Below, piece after piece: positions 8,401 through 15,956 of a DNA stretch of 64,000 bases. Made by a program: the position numbers and the translations under genes. Position 1 is the first letter of the stretch. Each line of letters opens with the position of its first letter. The stretch covers positions 124,001-188,000 of the forward strand of contig JBGTSJ010000012.1 in the NCBI GenBank assembly GCA_041940305.1. Reading direction: 5' to 3'. Under the pieces are notes generated by a model, which was given only the letters and a program-made list of their open reading frames with translations, searched no databases and was not told the origin of the DNA. The DNA comes from JBGTSJ01 sp041940305 (lineage in GTDB: Bacteria > Planctomycetota > Planctomycetia > Planctomycetales > Planctomycetaceae).

Positions 8401-9827
8401 GAGGTGAGCGGCTCTTCACGGGCGAGCGTGTCGTTGCAGGCGAGTTCGAGGGCGTGCTTCCATTCTTCGTGGCCGACGCGGTCCGACATCCCCGCGGCGA
8501 TGTGATCGCAGATGCTGGCGACGTTGGCCCCCTTGATCAGCTCCATCGCGTAGTACCAGCGATTGCCGCTGACACCGGATGAGAAGATCTTGACGAGGTT
8601 CGGATGATCGACGCGGCCGAGGGCTTTGATCTCGCGCGTGAACCGCGTCTCCGCGCGCGGGTCGCCGGCGCCGATGAGGACTTTGAGAGCGACTTCGCGA
8701 TTGAGGATGGGCTGACAGGCGCGGTAGACGACGCCCATGCCGCCGCTGTCGAGCCGGGAGACGAGCTGGTAATCGCCGATCCACTCCTCGTCATCCCCGA
8801 CGGGTTCGGCGGCGTCTGTCAGCGGAGCAGGGGCAGCGTCGGCCTCAGCCGCTGAATCCGACTGATCGACTGCGCCGAACAGTTCCTGCATAACGCCCGG
8901 GAGCGCGCCGCCGATCAATCCAGTCCGCGTGACCGCGCCGGTCGAATAGCCGAGAAACTCCAGATCGCGTCCGCGGACGCTGTTGTAGAAGGCGACTTCC
9001 TGCGTGTCCTCGTCGTAGGTCAGGAAGGGATAGAGCGACAGCGACGGGGCGCCATCGGTCTCGCCGTTGTCACCGTTCGCCAGATACAGGCAGCGTGGGA
9101 GCGGGGGAGTTGCTCCGTTCGCCGAGCGCGGTTCGTATGGATCGCGGCGGCGGGGCATTTCTCCGGAGAGGTCGTACTGATCGGCCTGCCAGCGACGGTC
9201 GGCCAGCAGGCGGACATCGGAGATGAAACGCAATCGGCAATGATGGGCCAGCCCGGTCGCGTTGGCGAACTCCACTCCGGCGGCTGCGAAGGTGGCGGCG
9301 GCGCGATCGTAGTAGGCGGATGACTTCTGTCCCAGCGCGCCGTGGCCGATCTCGCGGTTGCGGTACTGGATCAGCGCATCGATGAGATTGGACAGGTTGA
9401 CCACGGGAGCCGTCGACGACTTTCCCTGCAGCGACTCCTGCAGGAACTGATGCATGCCGGCAAGGCGCGGGAGGTCGGTGCGACGCTTGGCGGAGAAGGC
9501 AGCGGCGGCGGTGTCGAGAAACGCCGGGCGGCCGGCGCTGGACTCGACGTTGATCGTCGCGCGGAGCAGCTCCCACCAGTGTCCGAGCGAGGGGCGGCGG
9601 AGAACAGGGAGGCGTTTGGCGACGGAGTCCGGAAGCCCGCCATTCTGCATGAGCGAGCAGACGGCGACGGCTGACATCAGCTTGAGCGTCGCCTCCCAGT
9701 AATAGAAGGCCGCCTGATGCCGCTCGTAGGCGGTCTTCGCATTCTGGACGCGGCGCAGCAGTTGGGCCAGCGGCAGCGGCAGGGACGTAAGATCAGCGCC
9801 GTCGAGATGCGAACTCAAACTCGCCAT
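5493..9827 (-). CDS. Membrane Ser/Thr protein kinase with HEPN-like N-terminus and 14 WD40 repeats
   Basis: A 1444-residue multidomain protein. Residues 1-220 form an alpha-helical region with the motif R156-N157-x4-H162, matching the HEPN signature R-N-x4-H. Residues about 350-690 are a Hanks-type kinase: glycine loop LDSGGMGVV (359-367), Lys382, HRDIKPAN with catalytic Asp542 and Asn547, DLG (561-563) in place of DFG, and SPE at 589-591. An insert of about 75 residues (440-515) lies before the catalytic loop. Residues 713-730 form one membrane helix. From about 810 to 1385 I count 14 WD40 repeats, enough for two seven-bladed propellers, predicted to lie outside the cytoplasm. All core catalytic residues are present, so an active kinase is likely. 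The HEPN assignment is motif-level inference. Confidence 0.9.
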   Translation of the reverse strand: MASLSSHLDGADLTSLPLPLAQLLRRVQNAKTAYERHQAAFYYWEATLKLMSAVAVCSLMQNGGLPDSVAKRLPVLRRPSLGHWWELLRATINVESSAGRPAFLDTAAAAFSAKRRTDLPRLAGMHQFLQESLQGKSSTAPVVNLSNLIDALIQYRNREIGHGALGQKSSAYYDRAAATFAAAGVEFANATGLAHHCRLRFISDVRLLADRRWQADQYDLSGEMPRRRDPYEPRSANGATPPLPRCLYLANGDNGETDGAPSLSLYPFLTYDEDTQEVAFYNSVRGRDLEFLGYSTGAVTRTGLIGGALPGVMQELFGAVDQSDSAAEADAAPAPLTDAAEPVGDDEEWIGDYQLVSRLDSGGMGVVYRACQPILNREVALKVLIGAGDPRAETRFTREIKALGRVDHPNLVKIFSSGVSGNRWYYAMELIKGANVASICDHIAAGMSDRVGHEEWKHALELACNDTLAREEPLTSAGSSGEHHAPDENGRQALKPSEIKPFEARETVPPVSTEYVEHIVRIVRQVAHAVHALHANGVIHRDIKPANIMVTGDKDNAVLMDLGLAQMMDETDGRLTRTRQFVGTLRYASPEQVLAVDQVTVRSDVYSLGATLWELLTLHPLFGAGAEHSTVGLMQQIQSKEPVRPRKYSRAISSDLEAIVMKCLEKDPDRRYASALDLARDLERWEKHEVVHAQPLTAKYFVRKYVRRNRRRIALITAAVLLLFSSAVAGVWKINDLRKQAEVARHVAEETSADLALQRGVQMCEAGDAALGLLWLAHALDLTPEDSAIKRVIRVNLASWSSQIAQLSTCVQHDDWVRCVAFSPDGKHAASGTEGGMVRIWNTADGSLLFDPLEVGAPVRTVLFAGRGRTLITAAESGRVEFWDAATGAPQGDPIVYEPGIRGACISGDEKLLMTAGGDGTARIWDVATRSSTGVDLIHQDRLNAVACSQDGRIVAAGGRSGLVRLWDSTTAEELHAPLEHDDQVLDVAISPDDRWVAAATFGGEVVLWDLQDATASPRRVKHNGPVGSVAFSEQGDRLATSSWDATARLWEVETLQPICPPMPHRSQVYAVALSPDGSTASSGCWDGVARIWQLPSSASVTRVQAHEHGTRDLAPSPDGDFLVTGGEDKAVRIWSTSNFAQRRELPHDAPIFAVAVSDDGRRVASATRGGDAFVWDAGDGELIAGPLSHDGREIYSIAFCPDGDQLLTGCHDEHARLWDIPSQALIGKPLSHPGRVQYVTYEPATSRFATAAWQGEVWLFDPKSVTPAVTLLFESPATCLDFSPRDRRLAISTQGGLVHFIDPSGQETVPPLRVEGLAWTVQFHPELDLVLTGTMGGSAQVWDAQTGRPLGVRFTHRGATEAAAFLPGHANYILGSSDGSFYVCDLPHDLEGSRGQLITWIQVITGMELDEHGVARVLEESDWTDRARRLAEAGGPPELRGLQ

Positions 9828-10133
9828 GGACAGACCCGTTGTCGCGTGCGGGGCGCGCAGCTGTCCGGACGCGCCGATGAATGGCGCGAGTCCGGTTTCC
9901 GACCATGCTACCAGCGATCAGGGCCGCTGAAAACCGGGGGCGATGATTGACCTGGGCTTCCTCGGCGAAGTGCTCATTTCCCCGGCGCACTCGGGAACAC
10001 CACGTTCGACTGGCTGAGGGCCGGGGGCCAATCCGATCGGTTGCACTTTAGGCAGCATTGCTTTCGTAGCGCACGCGTTCACCGTATGATCCTCAGTTCC
10101 TGCTGCAGCCGTTCTCGATTGGAAATCAGTACC
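9828..10133. other. Divergent intergenic region, nothing recognised
   Basis: About 300 nt between the divergent kinase-WD40 gene and the DUF1080 lipoprotein gene. It must hold both promoters, but I see no convincing -35/-10 pair, RNA gene or repeat. Confidence 0.4.
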
Positions 10134-11459
10134 GTGAAGCGTCTGACGAGCAAACTGGCATCTGCACTCACCTCCTGGATTCTCGGTTGTCTGCTGGCGG
10201 GCATGCTCGCCGGATGTGCTGACCGCGACCCGCCTGAGTCGGGGGCATTGATCGACCAGGAACGCGCAGCGGATCCTGCGGCGGCGACTCCACCGCAGGG
10301 GAGTGAAGCGGCCGGAGCCGATCCGGTTGACGAGGAGTTTGCGGGGCTTCCATTGAGCGAGGAATTGTATGCGGACGGCTGGATCGCCCTGTTCGACGGG
10401 CATTCGCTATTCGGGTGGGAGTCGAACAATCCGGAGGTGAACTGGAGCGTGCGGGACGGCGTGATCTCGGCGGACGCGGGACCGAAAGGACTGCTGAATA
10501 CCACGTCCCCCTTTGCCGACTACGAACTGGTGTGTGAGTTCCGGATGGAGGAAGAGGGGAACAGCGGGATTTTTCTGCGGACGATCGCGCAGCCCGCGGA
10601 TGTGCAGACGGACTGCTACGAACTGAACATTGCGGATGCCCATCCGGAAGGCTTCACGACAGGGGCGATCGTCGGACGGGCAAGGACCGCGGAGCCGATC
10701 ATCGGTTCCGGCGGCTGGAAGACGTTCCACGTTCGGGCCGATGGGAACCGCATCACGGTTCAACTCGACGGCGCGGAAGTGCTCGACTTCACCGATGAAA
10801 CCTCAGTCAGGCGCAGCGGCCGGATCGGACTGCAGAGAAACACTGGCAAAATCGAGTTCCGCAACATCCGGCTGCGGCCGCTGGGGATGGTGCCGCTGTT
10901 CGACGGCGAGGACCTGGCCGGCTGGCGGGAGGTGCCTGGGTCGAAGAGCGAGTTCCGCGTCGCCGACGGTGAGATCCAGGTGGTCAACGGGCAGGGATTC
11001 ATCGAGACGGAGCGAGAGTTTGGCGACTTCCTGTTTCAATGCGACGCCATTACGCATGGCGAAGAGCTGAACAGCGGGTTCTTCTTCCGCGCTCAGCCGG
11101 GGACGGACGACGCGCCTTCGAACGGCTATGAGGTGCAGATCCACAACGGCGTGGTGGATGGGGATCCCACGAAGCCGGCGAACGCGGGGACCGGGGCGAT
11201 CTTCCGCCGCACGGAGGCCCGCCGCGTGGTGTCGCAGGACAACGAGTGGTGCACGATCACGCTGGCGGCGAACGGCAATCACTTCGCCGTGTGGGTGAAC
11301 GGTTACCAGGTCACCGACTGGACGGACGAACGCGAGGCGCACGAGAATCCGCGCCAGGGCCGCCGGGACGAACCGGGGCACATCAGCCTGCAGGGGCATG
11401 ATCCCACGACGGACCTGTCGTTTCGGCGGTTGCAAATTGCCGAGCTGCCGACGGAGTGA
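10134..11459 (+). CDS. Lipoprotein with two DUF1080 (3-keto-disaccharide hydrolase-like) domains
   Basis: The start was set at GTG 10134 with GGAA 9 nt upstream, because it gives a lipoprotein signal with lipobox LAGC and Cys28; upstream ATG codons would bury that signal. The 441-residue product has two DUF1080 domains, each opening with a LFDG...GW signature (WIALFDGHSLFGW and VPLFDGEDLAGW). Each continues through an NSG[IF]F strand motif and a long beta-sandwich region. DUF1080 proteins are concanavalin-like jelly rolls, abundant in planctomycetes, and some hydrolyse 3-keto-glycosides. The second domain is the better preserved, with the YEVQI motif. The Gfo/Idh gene 245 nt downstream is a common companion in sugar oxidation and 3-keto chemistry. 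A shared pathway is inference. Confidence 0.87.
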   Translation: MKRLTSKLASALTSWILGCLLAGMLAGCADRDPPESGALIDQERAADPAAATPPQGSEAAGADPVDEEFAGLPLSEELYADGWIALFDGHSLFGWESNNPEVNWSVRDGVISADAGPKGLLNTTSPFADYELVCEFRMEEEGNSGIFLRTIAQPADVQTDCYELNIADAHPEGFTTGAIVGRARTAEPIIGSGGWKTFHVRADGNRITVQLDGAEVLDFTDETSVRRSGRIGLQRNTGKIEFRNIRLRPLGMVPLFDGEDLAGWREVPGSKSEFRVADGEIQVVNGQGFIETEREFGDFLFQCDAITHGEELNSGFFFRAQPGTDDAPSNGYEVQIHNGVVDGDPTKPANAGTGAIFRRTEARRVVSQDNEWCTITLAANGNHFAVWVNGYQVTDWTDEREAHENPRQGRRDEPGHISLQGHDPTTDLSFRRLQIAELPTE

Positions 11460-11471
11460 AACGGCATCGAC

Positions 11472-11675
11472 GTGGGCGAGCGAAAGAAGCTCAGTCGAGA
11501 TCTGGCGTGGCCGCTGATTGCGTTCGGGCTGGGTGCGGTTTCATTCGCCGGAGTGACCTACGTGCTTTGCTTGCTGGTAAATAATCCGGGATACCTTTGC
11601 TGGGTCGGGCCACATTTTGTTGCCGGTATCGTGATGTTTCTGCTCGGCATTGAGTTGCTGCGAGACAAATCGTGA
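11472..11675 (+). CDS. Small two-helix membrane protein
   Basis: A GTG-initiated 67-residue frame begins 12 nt after the DUF1080 stop and ends 28 nt before the Gfo/Idh start. It has a charged N-terminus (GERKKLSRD), a hydrophobic helix at about residues 13-36, a short polar turn with NNPG, and a second helix at about 45-62 ending in a charged tail. No family recognised. The tight spacing in an apparent operon and the clear membrane pattern argue that it is real, but homologues were not checked. Confidence 0.5.
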   Translation: MGERKKLSRDLAWPLIAFGLGAVSFAGVTYVLCLLVNNPGYLCWVGPHFVAGIVMFLLGIELLRDKS

Positions 11676-11703
11676 CTCGTTAACAAGGTGCACAACGCTC
11701 CCC

Positions 11704-12801
11704 ATGATTGGATACGCCATCATCGGCGCCGGCGCCGTTTCTGATTACCACCATGTTCCGGGCATTCGCATTGATCCGCGAGCCGAACTGGTTTCGGTCT
11801 GCGATCCCAACGAGGTGCTGCTGGCTCAGCGCCGGAAGGATTGGGGGATCGAGCGGGTCACGACCGACTATCGCGACGTCGCGGCGGATCCGGACGTGGA
11901 TGCGGTGATCATCGCCACGCCGAACTTCACGCACCATCCGATTGCACTGGCGTGCATCGAGGCGGGGAAGCACGTGATGGCGGAGAAGCCGCTGGGAGTG
12001 ACCGTGCGGGAGGCGGCCGAGATGTACCGGGCGGCGCGGGACAAGCCGGTCAAGCACATGACGGCGTTTACGTACCGGTTTGCTCCGTCGATGCGGTACC
12101 TGCGGCACCTGGTGCTCACCGGCGGGCTGGGCACGCCGCGGCATTTTCGCAGCCAGCGGTTTCTGGACTGGCCCGAGACCAGCTGGGGGTGGCGGCAGTA
12201 CAAGAAGCTGGCCGGCGCGGGGGACCTGTACGATATGACGATTCACCGGCTCGACTTCGCGATGGACCTGATGGGGCCGGTCCAGAGCGTGTGCGGGGCG
12301 GTGGCGACGTTCTGCGAGCGCACTGCGACGGCCGACGGGAAGACGTGCGATCCGTCCGACGTGGATGACTGGTCGGCGGTGATCGGGCGGTTCGAGAGCG
12401 GAGCGGTGGGGGTGTGGGAGGGGACGACTCTGGCGAAGGGGCACCACAACAATGGCTTCGGCTGGGAGTGGGCCGAGGTCAATGGCTCCGAGGGGTCGGC
12501 GGTGTATCGATTGACCGAGCCGAACACGATCCTGCTGGGACGTCACGGCGGGACGATGGAGACGGTGCCGGTTCCCGACGAGTTCCTGGTGATTCCGGGC
12601 AGCCCGCGCGATCCGAAAGCGGGCGTGCCGAGCACGGTGTTTCGTTACGACCTCGTGTACGAGTTCACGTCGGCGATCGTGGAAGACCGGCCGGCGGTGC
12701 CTGGATTCGACCACGGGGCGCGGGCGCAGGCCGTCGCGGATGCGGTGCTGACATCGAGCGAGGGCCGCATGTGGGTGGACGTGGATTTGTCGCTGTCGTA
12801 G
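11704..12801 (+). CDS. Gfo/Idh/MocA-family NAD(P)-dependent oxidoreductase
   Basis: The start was placed at ATG 11704, directly before the Rossmann beta-strand (MIGYAIIGAGAVSD), giving 365 residues. The dinucleotide motif GAGAVS lies at residues 8-13, and the family signature EKP is intact at Glu94-Lys95-Pro96, where Lys is the conserved catalytic or substrate-binding residue. The C-terminal half has the alpha/beta domain of the family with a D-x-x-x-H-x-x-D-like stretch (LYDMTIHRLDFAMDL). These enzymes oxidise or reduce sugars, inositols and related polyols. There is no signal peptide, so the enzyme is cytoplasmic. Co-orientation with the DUF1080 lipoprotein suggests sugar catabolism, with the substrate unknown. 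Confidence 0.92.
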   Translation: MIGYAIIGAGAVSDYHHVPGIRIDPRAELVSVCDPNEVLLAQRRKDWGIERVTTDYRDVAADPDVDAVIIATPNFTHHPIALACIEAGKHVMAEKPLGVTVREAAEMYRAARDKPVKHMTAFTYRFAPSMRYLRHLVLTGGLGTPRHFRSQRFLDWPETSWGWRQYKKLAGAGDLYDMTIHRLDFAMDLMGPVQSVCGAVATFCERTATADGKTCDPSDVDDWSAVIGRFESGAVGVWEGTTLAKGHHNNGFGWEWAEVNGSEGSAVYRLTEPNTILLGRHGGTMETVPVPDEFLVIPGSPRDPKAGVPSTVFRYDLVYEFTSAIVEDRPAVPGFDHGARAQAVADAVLTSSEGRMWVDVDLSLS

Positions 12802-13084
12802 TTTGCTGAGGCGGTCGCCGCCTGGCGCCTGTGGCCGGGCGGTCCCGACTGGACGGCCGAACGGACACGGGTGGACCAGCAGGTAAATCAGGCGCATGCT
12901 CCCGCGGTGAGTCGTCTGAAGGCGATGACGTATTTCGAGTCGGGGGGAGTCGCATCGACTTCACCGATAAACCGGACACGAGAGTCGACCGCGAAGTGAT
13001 CCGGCCATTGCTGATTAATTTGCTGGTAAACAATGGATGCGCTCACCGCTGATCCTGCCGCAGCACTGAACTCCCGACCGGCGA

Positions 13085-13104
13085 CTGAGGGGCGCGTCCC
13101 TCAG
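13085..13104 (-). terminator. Hairpin overlapping a stop codon
   Basis: Arms CTGAGGG and CCCTCAG (7 bp, 6-nt loop) overlap the TGA stop of the DUF1570-type gene at 13103-13101. There is no T-tract. It is the only structure at the 3' end of that gene. Confidence 0.4.
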
Positions 13105-14519
13105 CGCGCGGCCTCCTGATCAGGCAAAGATGATTCGATCACGACGCGGAACGCTGCCGCCGTCGCCCCCGCGATGAGTTGTCGCTCCAGATCGACGGTT
13201 CGATTGGGGCCCACCTCGGCGACATTCCATTCAATGGTGGCGCCGCCGTCCGGAGGCACCAGGGCCACCCGGAAATTCAACGTCCGGAAGGGGGAGAGGT
13301 TCTTCAGTTTGCCGATGCACTGCAGTCGTCCGCCCAGGTCTCCGCGGCGGACCAGGCCGATCTCGACCAGCCCGGCATTATCCTGAGTCGTCAGATTGCC
13401 GACTGCGACCTGCGGAGGCTCGAGCTTCACCCGCTCGCGACGAGCCTGGGCTCGCAGCTGATCGGCGAACGTGGCCGTCAGTTCCGCCGGCGAGCGTCCA
13501 AATGCCGCCTGGAAGGCCTGCGAGCGATTGGCGTCCCGGGGCTGCAGCGGCTGCAACTCGCCAAGACGCCGGATATAGGCCGTGTACTCGTCTGGAAGTC
13601 CCGTGACGAGTTGCCAGTGCAGACACCATGCCAGCACGTAGGCGTCTCCCGCCAGTACGTCCCCCTGGAATGCGTCGTCCGAACCTACAATGGATTCAAA
13701 CGTCAGCGCCAACGGCCGCTGCGCCAGTCCGGCGAAGGTGCGGTTGATCTGCTGCGGATTCGCACGAATGGTTGTGCCGTCGTTCTCAAACCCCGTGGCA
13801 ATCCCCTCGTTAAACCACACCGGAACCGGCGCCAGTCTCTGGAACACGCCGCGGTTGAAGACCTGCTGATGAATGGCCTCGTGCAGGGGCACCGCAAATG
13901 AGTCGCATTCATCCAGCCGCAGCACCAGCTCATTGGTCAGCGCTGAATAGAACCCCGCGATGTTTTGAGCGGAGAGCCCTCGTCCGCCGGACGCCTCGTC
14001 TGCGTATGCCTCAAACAACTCGTCGGTCTCAAAAATGATCATCACCAGCGGCAAACGGCTTGGCTCCAGATCGAGTTTCATCTGCTCGCCGAACCGCGTG
14101 AACATCCGGTCGATTGACTGATAGAACTTGATGGCCTTCTCCAGGAATCCGTCGGTCTTCTTATCGGTTGCAGGCGCGAGCGGCGCCGTGAGCACCAGCC
14201 CGACGAGAAACGGTCCCTCGGCCTTGTAGCGAAATAACTCCGCCGTGAACCGGGTCTCCAGCTGCTGCCCCAGTTCCGCCGCCGTGAGCGGCTCCGGGTC
14301 CGGTCCCGGCTGGCGTCGTGAGACCGCCGATTCCGGAACGAGCCGCCACGAACCGTCCGGCAGTTCCAGTGCAAAGTGACCCTGTCCGTTGCCCGCCAGT
14401 CGCGCCGCGACGTGTTGTTCGCTTCCGTCGGAATCGGTGTATGTAAACTCGTCGGCAACGAGCGGACCGCCGGAGACTGCGGTGACGGCCAAGAGCAACA
14501 GCAGGGTTGATCTGGTCAT
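13101..14519 (-). CDS. Secreted DUF1570-type metallopeptidase-like protein
   Basis: A 472-residue protein with a signal peptide (MTRSTLLLLLAVTAVSGG, cleavage near Ala22). The zinc signature HEAIH lies at residues 213-217 and a third-ligand candidate follows in NEGIA (Glu238), the spacing of gluzincin-type peptidases and the DUF1570 family. An N-terminal stretch of about 50 residues (YTDSDGSEQHVAARLAG) resembles an SH3-like or SLA1-like module. The C-terminal 100 residues are beta-rich. The signal peptide predicts action outside the cytoplasm. All expected metal ligands are visible, so peptidase activity is plausible, but none is established for the planctomycete members I know. It is a single gene between two intergenic regions, with no operon partner. 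Confidence 0.78.
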   Translation of the reverse strand: MTRSTLLLLLAVTAVSGGPLVADEFTYTDSDGSEQHVAARLAGNGQGHFALELPDGSWRLVPESAVSRRQPGPDPEPLTAAELGQQLETRFTAELFRYKAEGPFLVGLVLTAPLAPATDKKTDGFLEKAIKFYQSIDRMFTRFGEQMKLDLEPSRLPLVMIIFETDELFEAYADEASGGRGLSAQNIAGFYSALTNELVLRLDECDSFAVPLHEAIHQQVFNRGVFQRLAPVPVWFNEGIATGFENDGTTIRANPQQINRTFAGLAQRPLALTFESIVGSDDAFQGDVLAGDAYVLAWCLHWQLVTGLPDEYTAYIRRLGELQPLQPRDANRSQAFQAAFGRSPAELTATFADQLRAQARRERVKLEPPQVAVGNLTTQDNAGLVEIGLVRRGDLGGRLQCIGKLKNLSPFRTLNFRVALVPPDGGATIEWNVAEVGPNRTVDLERQLIAGATAAAFRVVIESSLPDQEAAR

Positions 14520-14699
14520 TGTGTCGGCCCGGGTTGGATCTCAGACCGAAGAGGAGTCCGGAATCGTCTGAAGCGGAGAGAACGAGAATCCGTCCGGACG
14601 CTGTCGAATTGAGTCGCCGCTACGATACCGCGAGCCTGCGCCGATGGCCAATCTGCCGCATCGACTTCACAGGCAGGCCGGACTTCGCAGGAAGGCTGA

Positions 14700-14727
14700 T
14701 TGACCGCCAATCGCATGCCGATATGAT
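14700..14727 (+). promoter_or_regulatory. Sigma-70-type promoter of ssrA
   Basis: TTGACC at 14700-14705 and TATGAT at 14722-14727 are separated by 16 nt and each match the consensus in 5 of 6 positions. Transcription would begin near 14734, about 34 nt before the mature tmRNA 5' end, leaving a short leader for RNase P to remove. Confidence 0.65.
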
Positions 14728-14767
14728 GCAAACGGGCGCGGGTGACCAACCGCGTCTGCCACAATCC

Positions 14768-15122
14768 GGGGGCGATCGGCTTCGACTGGTTCTCCGCGGG
14801 GTGTGGGTGGCGTGCCGTGGTTGATCAGCAGGCCACGTAAAAAGCTGATCACACAACAACTGCCAACAAGCAGTTTGCTCTGGCTGCCTAAATAAGGCGG
14901 CTCCGGCCTAGGAATCCCCGCCTGAGGAGTCCGAACGCCGGTCACAAAATCAGGCTGGCTGCCGGTCAACGGACGCTACGCCGGCAGTAAGACAAGTAGT
15001 GACCTGGCTCCCGGAGGCCCTGTCGGCCGTGCCAAACGGAGCGAGACCCAAACGACCGTCTACGCACGTAGAGGCCCCATCTCAGGGTTCACAGGACGCG
15101 GGTTCGATTCCCGCCGCCTCCA
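14768..15122 (+). ncRNA. ssrA: Transfer-messenger RNA (tmRNA)
   Basis: A one-piece tmRNA of 355 nt. The 5' end GGGGGCG pairs with the 3' acceptor strand CGCCTCC over 7 bp with one G-U; the discriminator base is A and CCA is not encoded. The T arm is intact: stem GCGGG / CCCGC around TTCGATT, preceded by GGAC. The tag frame starts at GCT 14844 and ends at TAA 14889-14891, encoding ADHTTTANKQFALAA, which ends in the canonical ALAA degradation signal. tmRNA rescues ribosomes stalled on broken mRNA and tags the nascent protein for proteolysis. A good promoter lies upstream and a terminator downstream. Confidence 0.96.
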
Positions 15123-15171
15123 TTTTCTGGCCCTCGGACGCCGAGTGACAGGAATTGTCACGACGCGACGC

Positions 15172-15194
15172 AACCCCCGCTCCGGCGGGGTTTT
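15172..15194 (+). terminator. Rho-independent terminator of ssrA
   Basis: CCCCGC (15175-15180), loop TCCG, GCGGGG (15185-15190), then TTTT. It lies 50 nt after the tmRNA 3' end and has both the stem and the T-tract. A smaller hairpin, GTGACA / TGTCAC, at 15145-15161 precedes it. Confidence 0.85.
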
Positions 15195-15255
15195 CGTTTG
15201 GTGCCGGCCAGTGCGGCTCTTCCAGGTGCGGTCACCGTCGGACAGCGAATGACGC

Positions 15256-15539
15256 TCACGGCTGCCCGAAATGCAGCGCATTTGCAGTGCGCTCTCCCCC
15301 GCCCAGCGCTGCAAGGTCGGGTTCCGACATCGACTGGTTCCCCAAAGCCCGTGCCTGATCCTCGATGCCGATATGCGTGTACCGCATCGCCATGCGGATG
15401 TCGTTGTGACGCGTCAGCCTCTGGGCCTCCGGCAATGACGCCCACGCTTCGCGGCACTTCCGTGATGTGCGTGCCGGCCCGCGGCGTGGAAATCGGCGAT
15501 CCCATCAGCCGTTTCGTACTCGATCCCGGCGCCCTTCAG
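15256..15539 (-). pseudogene. Tyrosine recombinase (integrase) C-terminal remnant, frameshifted
   Basis: On the minus strand, three successive frames carry pieces of one integrase C-terminus. Frame 1 (about 15539-15484) reads LKGAGIEYETADGIADFHA, the region before the H-x-x-R box. Frame 2 reads THITEVPRSVGVIAG. Frame 3 (about 15427-15366) reads RLTRHNDIRMAMRYTHIG, the box holding the conserved His and the nucleophilic Tyr. Frame 3 ends at a stop at 15256. At least two frameshifts and the absent N-terminal part make it non-functional. It lies about 130 nt beyond the 3' end of ssrA, a classic integration site for islands and phages, which suggests the scar of an element once inserted there. Confidence 0.75.
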
Positions 15540-15550
15540 ATCCCGAACTG

Positions 15551-15919
15551 GCGTTTGGGAGCGATATTGTCATCGCCAAACATGCGGTCAGCTTGCCGAC
15601 CGTCCAATGGGTCATCGAGCACGATCAGATCGCCGGCGCCGGGACGAACGCCCTGCCAAACGTCGTAGCTGTTTTCTTTCCTCTGGTGGGTTCTCAGAAA
15701 ACGCAGGCAGCAGTGGCAGTCCGTCTGCCCGACATCGTGCGGCTGCTGGAACCCGACCAGCGGCGTTTTCTGGAGGCCTGTTTGAATCAACTCGCACTCG
15801 CCTTGGAGCGAGATCAACTGGCGATTGACGCAGAAGAGGCTCGCATCCAGGCGGAAGCGCACAAACCCAGCGAATGTTGCAAAATGCAACACCCTTGTCT
15901 GCGAACAAACACTCACTAG
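15551..15919 (+). pseudogene. kdpD: KdpD sensor kinase GAF-region fragment
   Basis: The open stretch encodes about 120 residues that match only the GAF part of the osmosensor kinase KdpD: VQWVIEHDQIAGAGTNALP, then FFPLVGSQ, then RLLEPDQRRFLEACLNQLA and LALERDQLA. In intact KdpD the next region is the histidine-kinase core. Here the frame ends after a few unrelated residues. There is no N-terminal KdpD or Usp domain, no kinase domain, and no kdpFABC or kdpE gene nearby. The fragment abuts the integrase remnant in the opposite orientation. Together they look like the decayed ends of an acquired segment at the ssrA locus. Confidence 0.7.
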
Positions 15920-15956
15920 AGATCTGGACGAGCCGGTCAAGCTTTAGAGACTGGAA

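Noticed and set aside
11650..11703. Extended N-terminus for the Gfo/Idh oxidoreductase
   Set aside because: It would overlap the small membrane protein gene and place 18 residues before the Rossmann strand, unlike the family.
12948..14690. Similar short stretches GCATCGACTTCAC near 12950 and 14657
   Set aside because: The match is short and diverges quickly on both sides. I could not distinguish it from chance.
15060..15314. A minus-strand frame reading RRRESNPRP over the tmRNA 3' end
   Set aside because: This is the well-known false protein produced by translating tRNA or tmRNA T arms in reverse.
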